From Crocinitomicaceae bacterium (GTDB lineage Bacteria > Bacteroidota > Bacteroidia > Flavobacteriales_D > Crocinitomicaceae): a DNA stretch of 64,000 nucleotides. The notes under the pieces were generated by a model. The model was given only the letters and a program-made list of their open reading frames with translations, searched no databases and was not told the DNA's origin. Shown one piece after another: positions 60,640-64,000 of the stretch; position 1 is the first letter of the stretch; the number at the start of each line of letters is the position of its first letter. Location: positions 124,001 to 188,000 of the forward strand of contig JAQWFQ010000012.1 in the NCBI GenBank assembly GCA_029238665.1, given 5' to 3'. The position numbers and the translations under genes were made by a program.

Positions 60640-62352
60640 TTAAGCTACAACTTGAATTGTCAGTACATCATCCGTTTTTGTAACCTTTGTTAAGCCATGC
60701 TTCCCAAGCCCTTTAACGCCTTTGTCCCACTGCTTGTTTGACAAACCTGCAGCCTCTTTCAGCGTGTTCAATTCCATGGATTGTTCTTTCGAAAGAATAT
60801 CAAAAATCAACTGTTCATTTTCAGATAAGTCAGGACCTTGTTTACCAAAAACTTCAGGCCTCATTTGAGGGAATAAAATAACCTCTTGTATAGACTCATT
60901 ATTGGTTAAGAACATAATTAAACGATCTATTCCTATCCCTAATCCAGATGTAGGGGGCATACCATATTCCAATGATCTTAAAAAGTCGTAATCAACAAAT
61001 TCTCCAGCTTCATCATCTCCTTTAGCAGCTAGTTTTAACTGTTCTTCGAAGCGTTCTTTTTGATCGATAGGGTCATTTAACTCTGTATAAGCGTTGGCCA
61101 ATTCTTTACCACAAATCATTAGCTCAAAACGTTCTGTCAAACTCGAGTCGTCTCTGTGCTCTTTACAAAGTGGAGACATTTCTTTTGGATAGTCAGTAAT
61201 GAATGTTGGTTGGATATAGTTCCCTTCACATCGTTCACCAAAAATTTCATCAATCAGTTTGCCTTTACCCATTGTTTCATCAGCAGCAATTCCATTTGCC
61301 AAACACCAAGTACGCAACTCTTCTTCTGTTTTATCCTTGATATCGAATGAAGTGAAATCAATAATTGCTTGACGCATTGTAACCCTTTGATACGGAGCTT
61401 TAAAGTTTATTTTATGCGCTCCAAAAGTAGCTTCAGTAATTCCATTTACAGCAATAGCACAATGTTCTAAAAGTTGTTCAGTGAAATCCATCATCCAGTT
61501 GTAGTCCTTATAAGCTACATAAATTTCCATCATAGAAAATTCAGGATTATGGGTTCTGTCCATCCCTTCGTTTCGGAATGTTTTTGCAAATTCAAAAACA
61601 CCATCAAACCCTCCAATTAAGGTTTTCTTTAAATACAACTCACATGCAATTCTTAAATACATGGACACATCTAACGAGTTGTGGTGTGTAATAAATGGAC
61701 GAGCAGCAGCGCCTCCAGGTATTGGTTGTAAAATAGGGGTCTCTACTTCATGGTACCCTCTCTCCACAAAAAAAGAACGCATGGCATGCATTAATTTTGA
61801 TCGCTTTATGAATACCTCCTTTACATGTGGGTTTACAACTAAATCTGCATAACGTTGTCTATAACGCATTTCTGGATCTGTAAATGCATCGTGGATGTTT
61901 CCTTCAGCATCTGTTTTAGGAAGTGGTAATGGTTTTAACGATTTACTTAAGAGGCAAATTTCACTAACTTTAATTGATGTTTCACCAACCTTTGTTTTAA
62001 AAACGGTTCCTTTGATCCCTACGAAATCACCGAGGTCCATTAGTTTTTTAAATACCGTATTGTAGTGTGTTTTATCTTCACCAGAACATATTTCGTCACG
62101 ATTAACGTAAACTTGAATTCGTCCTTTTGAGTCTTGAATTTCAGCAAAAGAAGCCTTCCCCATATCGCGTTGAGACATCATTCTACCTGCAATACAAACT
62201 TCTTTACCTTCTTGAAAGTCCTGTTTTATAGCCGTCGAATAATCTGTTACTGGATATAATGCTGCTGGATATGGGTTAATACCTAAATCGCGCAATTTTG
62301 TCAACTTTTCTCTACGTTGAATCTCTTGATCTGAATGTTCGATTGTGCTCAT
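60640..62352 (-). CDS. lysS: lysyl-tRNA synthetase (class II)
   Basis: A 570-residue class II synthetase. The OB-fold anticodon domain (VCIAGRMMSQRDMGKASFAEIQD) is followed by motif 1 in MRSFFVERGYHEVETPILQPIPGGAAARPF, motif 2 in FEFAKTFRNEGMDRTHNPEFSMMEIY and motif 3 in GMPPTSGLGIGIDRLIMFLTN. The last 65 residues (LSENEQLIFDILSKEQSMEL…LTIQVVA) form an extra C-terminal domain with a winged-helix look that standard LysS (about 505 residues) lacks; it is common in Bacteroidota. Its promoter box is at 62370-62377. Confidence 0.96.
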   Translation of the reverse strand: MSTIEHSDQEIQRREKLTKLRDLGINPYPAALYPVTDYSTAIKQDFQEGKEVCIAGRMMSQRDMGKASFAEIQDSKGRIQVYVNRDEICSGEDKTHYNTVFKKLMDLGDFVGIKGTVFKTKVGETSIKVSEICLLSKSLKPLPLPKTDAEGNIHDAFTDPEMRYRQRYADLVVNPHVKEVFIKRSKLMHAMRSFFVERGYHEVETPILQPIPGGAAARPFITHHNSLDVSMYLRIACELYLKKTLIGGFDGVFEFAKTFRNEGMDRTHNPEFSMMEIYVAYKDYNWMMDFTEQLLEHCAIAVNGITEATFGAHKINFKAPYQRVTMRQAIIDFTSFDIKDKTEEELRTWCLANGIAADETMGKGKLIDEIFGERCEGNYIQPTFITDYPKEMSPLCKEHRDDSSLTERFELMICGKELANAYTELNDPIDQKERFEEQLKLAAKGDDEAGEFVDYDFLRSLEYGMPPTSGLGIGIDRLIMFLTNNESIQEVILFPQMRPEVFGKQGPDLSENEQLIFDILSKEQSMELNTLKEAAGLSNKQWDKGVKGLGKHGLTKVTKTDDVLTIQVVA

Positions 62353-62369
62353 AAAATTTATTAAGTGAG

Positions 62370-62377
62370 CAAAGATA
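62370..62377 (-). promoter_or_regulatory. -7 box of lysS
   Basis: The minus strand reads TATCTTTG, a perfect TAnnTTTG, 17 nt upstream of the lysS ATG. Confidence 0.5.
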
Positions 62378-62459
62378 AGGATTTACGCAGAATCACGAAG
62401 GTTTCTTGCACATCTGTTATACAATTCACATTTAGTAACGAATAATAAAGAATTCGAAT

Positions 62460-62467
62460 TATCTTTA
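62460..62467 (+). promoter_or_regulatory. -7-like box 4 nt before the hemJ start
   Basis: TATCTTTA, one mismatch from TAnnTTTG, ends 4 nt before the ATG at 62472. It has the same spacing as boxes at 15299 (minus) and 27891. Confidence 0.4.
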
Positions 62468-62471
62468 CACT

Positions 62472-63011
62472 ATGGATTTTGATACGATAAAGGCATTACA
62501 TATCATTTTTGTGGTAAGTTGGTTTGCAGGACTCTTCTATATCGTTCGTTTGTTTGTCTATCATACCGAAGCACAAGAAAAGGATGAGGTTGAGAAAAGA
62601 ATTCTTTCCACCCAGTTTGAAATCATGGAAAAGCGCCTTTGGTGGATTATCACAACTCCGGCAATGGTTTTAACGCTCGTTTTCGGAACGTGGATGATTG
62701 TTTTAAATACTGATTACTACCTCCAGGCGAGTTGGATGCATATAAAATTATCCTTTGTAGCGTTGTTGTTAGTTTATCATTTTGTATGTCAAAAAATCCT
62801 TTTTAATTTCACGAAAGGAAACTTTAATTGGAAGTCAGGGTCATTGAGATTATGGAACGAAGTTGCCACCCTATGCCTGGTCGCAATTGTCTTTTTGGTG
62901 TCATTGAAAGACGCCATGAACTGGATTAAAGGAACAGTCGGTTTTTTTGCAGTAGCTGTCGGACTAATGATTTTGATAAAAATATATAAGCGACTTAGAA
63001 CACCAAATTAA
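62472..63011 (+). CDS. hemJ: protoporphyrinogen IX oxidase HemJ
   Basis: A 179-residue protein with four or five membrane helices. HemJ oxidises protoporphyrinogen IX to protoporphyrin IX in heme synthesis. Conserved residues are H10 in KALHIIFVVSWFAGLFYIVRL, VYHTEA, the LWWIITTPAMVLTLVFG helix, WMHIKLSF and LRLWNEVATL, which together identify the family (also annotated as CopD-like). It starts 119 nt from the divergent lysS gene and may be leaderless. The crotonase gene follows after 23 nt. Confidence 0.92.
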   Translation: MDFDTIKALHIIFVVSWFAGLFYIVRLFVYHTEAQEKDEVEKRILSTQFEIMEKRLWWIITTPAMVLTLVFGTWMIVLNTDYYLQASWMHIKLSFVALLLVYHFVCQKILFNFTKGNFNWKSGSLRLWNEVATLCLVAIVFLVSLKDAMNWIKGTVGFFAVAVGLMILIKIYKRLRTPN

Positions 63012-63034
63012 ACACCAATTAATTAGAAAATAAG

Positions 63035-63811
63035 ATGTACAACAACTTACTTGTAGCACAAAAAGGACAAATCAACACAATCACAATTAATCGTCCAAAG
63101 CAATTAAATGCGCTGAATAAAGAAACGATAGAGGAATTGCATAAAGCCATTCAGATGGCAGACCAAGATTCAAATACTGGGGTTATTATTTTAACAGGCT
63201 CGGGAGAAAAATCGTTTGTAGCAGGTGCTGATATTAAGGAGTTTGCAGACTTTACAATTGCGCAGGGAGGAGAACTAGCTCAGAAAGGACAAGAAATTCT
63301 TTTTTCATTTATTGAAAATTGCTCAAAGCCGGTTATTGCCGCTGTTAATGGATTTGCATTGGGTGGAGGGCTTGAACTTGCAATGTGTGCACATATTCGA
63401 GTGGCATCGTCTAATGCAAGAATGGGCCTACCAGAGGTTGGCTTAGGTGTTATACCGGGTTATGGAGGAACACAACGATTGGCGCAACTAGTTGGTCGTG
63501 GAAAAGCAAACGAATTGGTTTTTACGGCAGGTATGATTAAGGCAGACGAGGCCTTAACATGGGGCTTAGTAAACCATGTTGTTGAATTGGGTGAGTTAAT
63601 GGCTAAAGCGGAAGAGATTGCCGGTCGCATTTTAAACAATTCAGGGACTGCAATTGCTTCGGCAATTCGGGCGGTTAATGCAAATTATATGGATAGCGTT
63701 AATGGATATGATGTCGAAATTGAAGAATTTGGCAAGTGTTTTGGAACAGCAGACTTTAAAGAAGGAACAACAGCCTTTTTAGAAAAAAGAAAACCTAATT
63801 TTAGAAAATAA
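63035..63811 (+). CDS. enoyl-CoA hydratase (crotonase) family protein
   Basis: A 258-residue crotonase-fold enzyme. The oxyanion-hole segments are SFVAGADIKEF (near 62-72) and GFALGGGLELAMCAHIRVA (near 105-123). The two catalytic glutamates expected in enoyl-CoA hydratases can be placed at E113 region (GGGLELAM) and in GLPEVGLGVIPGYGGTQRL (near E138). This supports 2-trans-enoyl-CoA hydration, as in fatty-acid or butanoate metabolism. The next gene begins immediately after the stop. Confidence 0.93.
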   Translation: MYNNLLVAQKGQINTITINRPKQLNALNKETIEELHKAIQMADQDSNTGVIILTGSGEKSFVAGADIKEFADFTIAQGGELAQKGQEILFSFIENCSKPVIAAVNGFALGGGLELAMCAHIRVASSNARMGLPEVGLGVIPGYGGTQRLAQLVGRGKANELVFTAGMIKADEALTWGLVNHVVELGELMAKAEEIAGRILNNSGTAIASAIRAVNANYMDSVNGYDVEIEEFGKCFGTADFKEGTTAFLEKRKPNFRK

Positions 63812-64000
63812 TTGAATCCGCTGAAGAGTTTATTGGGGCAAACAGCCATTTATGGGTTACCGACAATTGTCGGGAGGCTATTGAATTATCTGCTGGTACC
63901 ACTTTATACACTCGTTTTGCCTGCGGCAGAATATGGAAAGGTTTCTGAAATTTATGCTTGGGTAGCTTTTTTAATTGTCTTGCTTACTTTTGGTATGGAG
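63812..64000 (+). CDS. polysaccharide flippase-like membrane protein, 3' end outside window
   Basis: An open frame starts with TTG directly after the crotonase TAA and continues to the window edge, giving 63 residues: NPLKSLLGQTAIYGLPTIVG, RLLNYLLVPLYTLVLPAAEYG, then KVSEIYAWVAFLIVLLTFGME. The first helix pair (GQTAIYGLPTIVGRLLNYLLVPLYT, split here around the Arg) is typical of Wzx/MATE-type lipid-linked glycan flippases of Bacteroidota. Start choice rests on the lack of any other codon before the conserved segment. Only the first two to three helices are visible. Confidence 0.75.
   Translation, partial: MNPLKSLLGQTAIYGLPTIVGRLLNYLLVPLYTLVLPAAEYGKVSEIYAWVAFLIVLLTFGME

Overview
This AT-rich window comes from a member of the Bacteroidota, most likely a Flavobacteriales bacterium. 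The evidence is type IX secretion (T9SS) sorting domains, a PorW/SprE lipoprotein, TAnnTTTG promoter boxes, an F-ATPase cluster with atpBEFHAG but no atpDC beside it, an ExbB/ExbD/ExbD cluster with an extra membrane protein, and a cytochrome oxidase cluster with two subunit III genes. No insertion sequence, phage, CRISPR array or replication origin was seen. The gene content is mainly core metabolism.

Layout. 1-1.6 kb: the 5' part of a DUF4856 lipoprotein gene, divergent from a cytochrome b561 gene; the space between them carries a duplicated 39-bp palindromic module. 1.6-15.3 kb, mostly minus strand: lepA, a membrane-anchored MutS-like ATPase, sucA-sucB, metG with a small partner, a saccharopine dehydrogenase-like gene, then a damaged locus where a DUF4412-like gene runs into a 5'-truncated RCC1-repeat T9SS gene. 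15.4-25.0 kb, plus: yebC, porW/sprE, bactofilin, atpZ, an AtpI-like gene and atpBEFHAG. 25-31 kb: an unknown secreted protein, a GT2 glycosyltransferase, ftsX, a DUF3098 gene, uppP, truB, queA. 31-36.3 kb: heme O synthase, two COX III, COX IV, two Sco-type proteins and a DUF420 protein, together building an aa3/caa3-type oxidase. 36.3-43.8 kb: a Gly-rich lipoprotein, a GT4 glycosyltransferase, an MBL hydrolase, small unknowns, galE, a beta-barrel protein, tatD, ansA and tRNA-Ser(GGA).

44.0-50.4 kb is the most distinctive part: a Crp/Fnr regulator, a rhodanese lipoprotein, an HMA metallochaperone, a Cys-rich HYC_CC_PP-like protein, a cupredoxin with a T9SS tail, a T9SS protein, two overlapping multicopper-oxidase-like genes whose copper ligands look split between the two polypeptides, and a lipoprotein resembling acetolactate decarboxylase. 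I read it as a secreted copper-handling or oxidase island.

50.6-64 kb: ExbB/ExbD energy transduction, a GNAT-like protein, pth, asnS, rpoN, a PAP2-like membrane protein, an outer-membrane protein, a membrane-protein gene broken by an in-frame TAA, lysS, hemJ, an enoyl-CoA hydratase and the start of a polysaccharide flippase.

Several genes have a TAnnTTT(G/A) box only 4-6 nt before the start codon, which suggests leaderless transcripts. All calls come from reading the sequence and translations by eye; no database search was possible.
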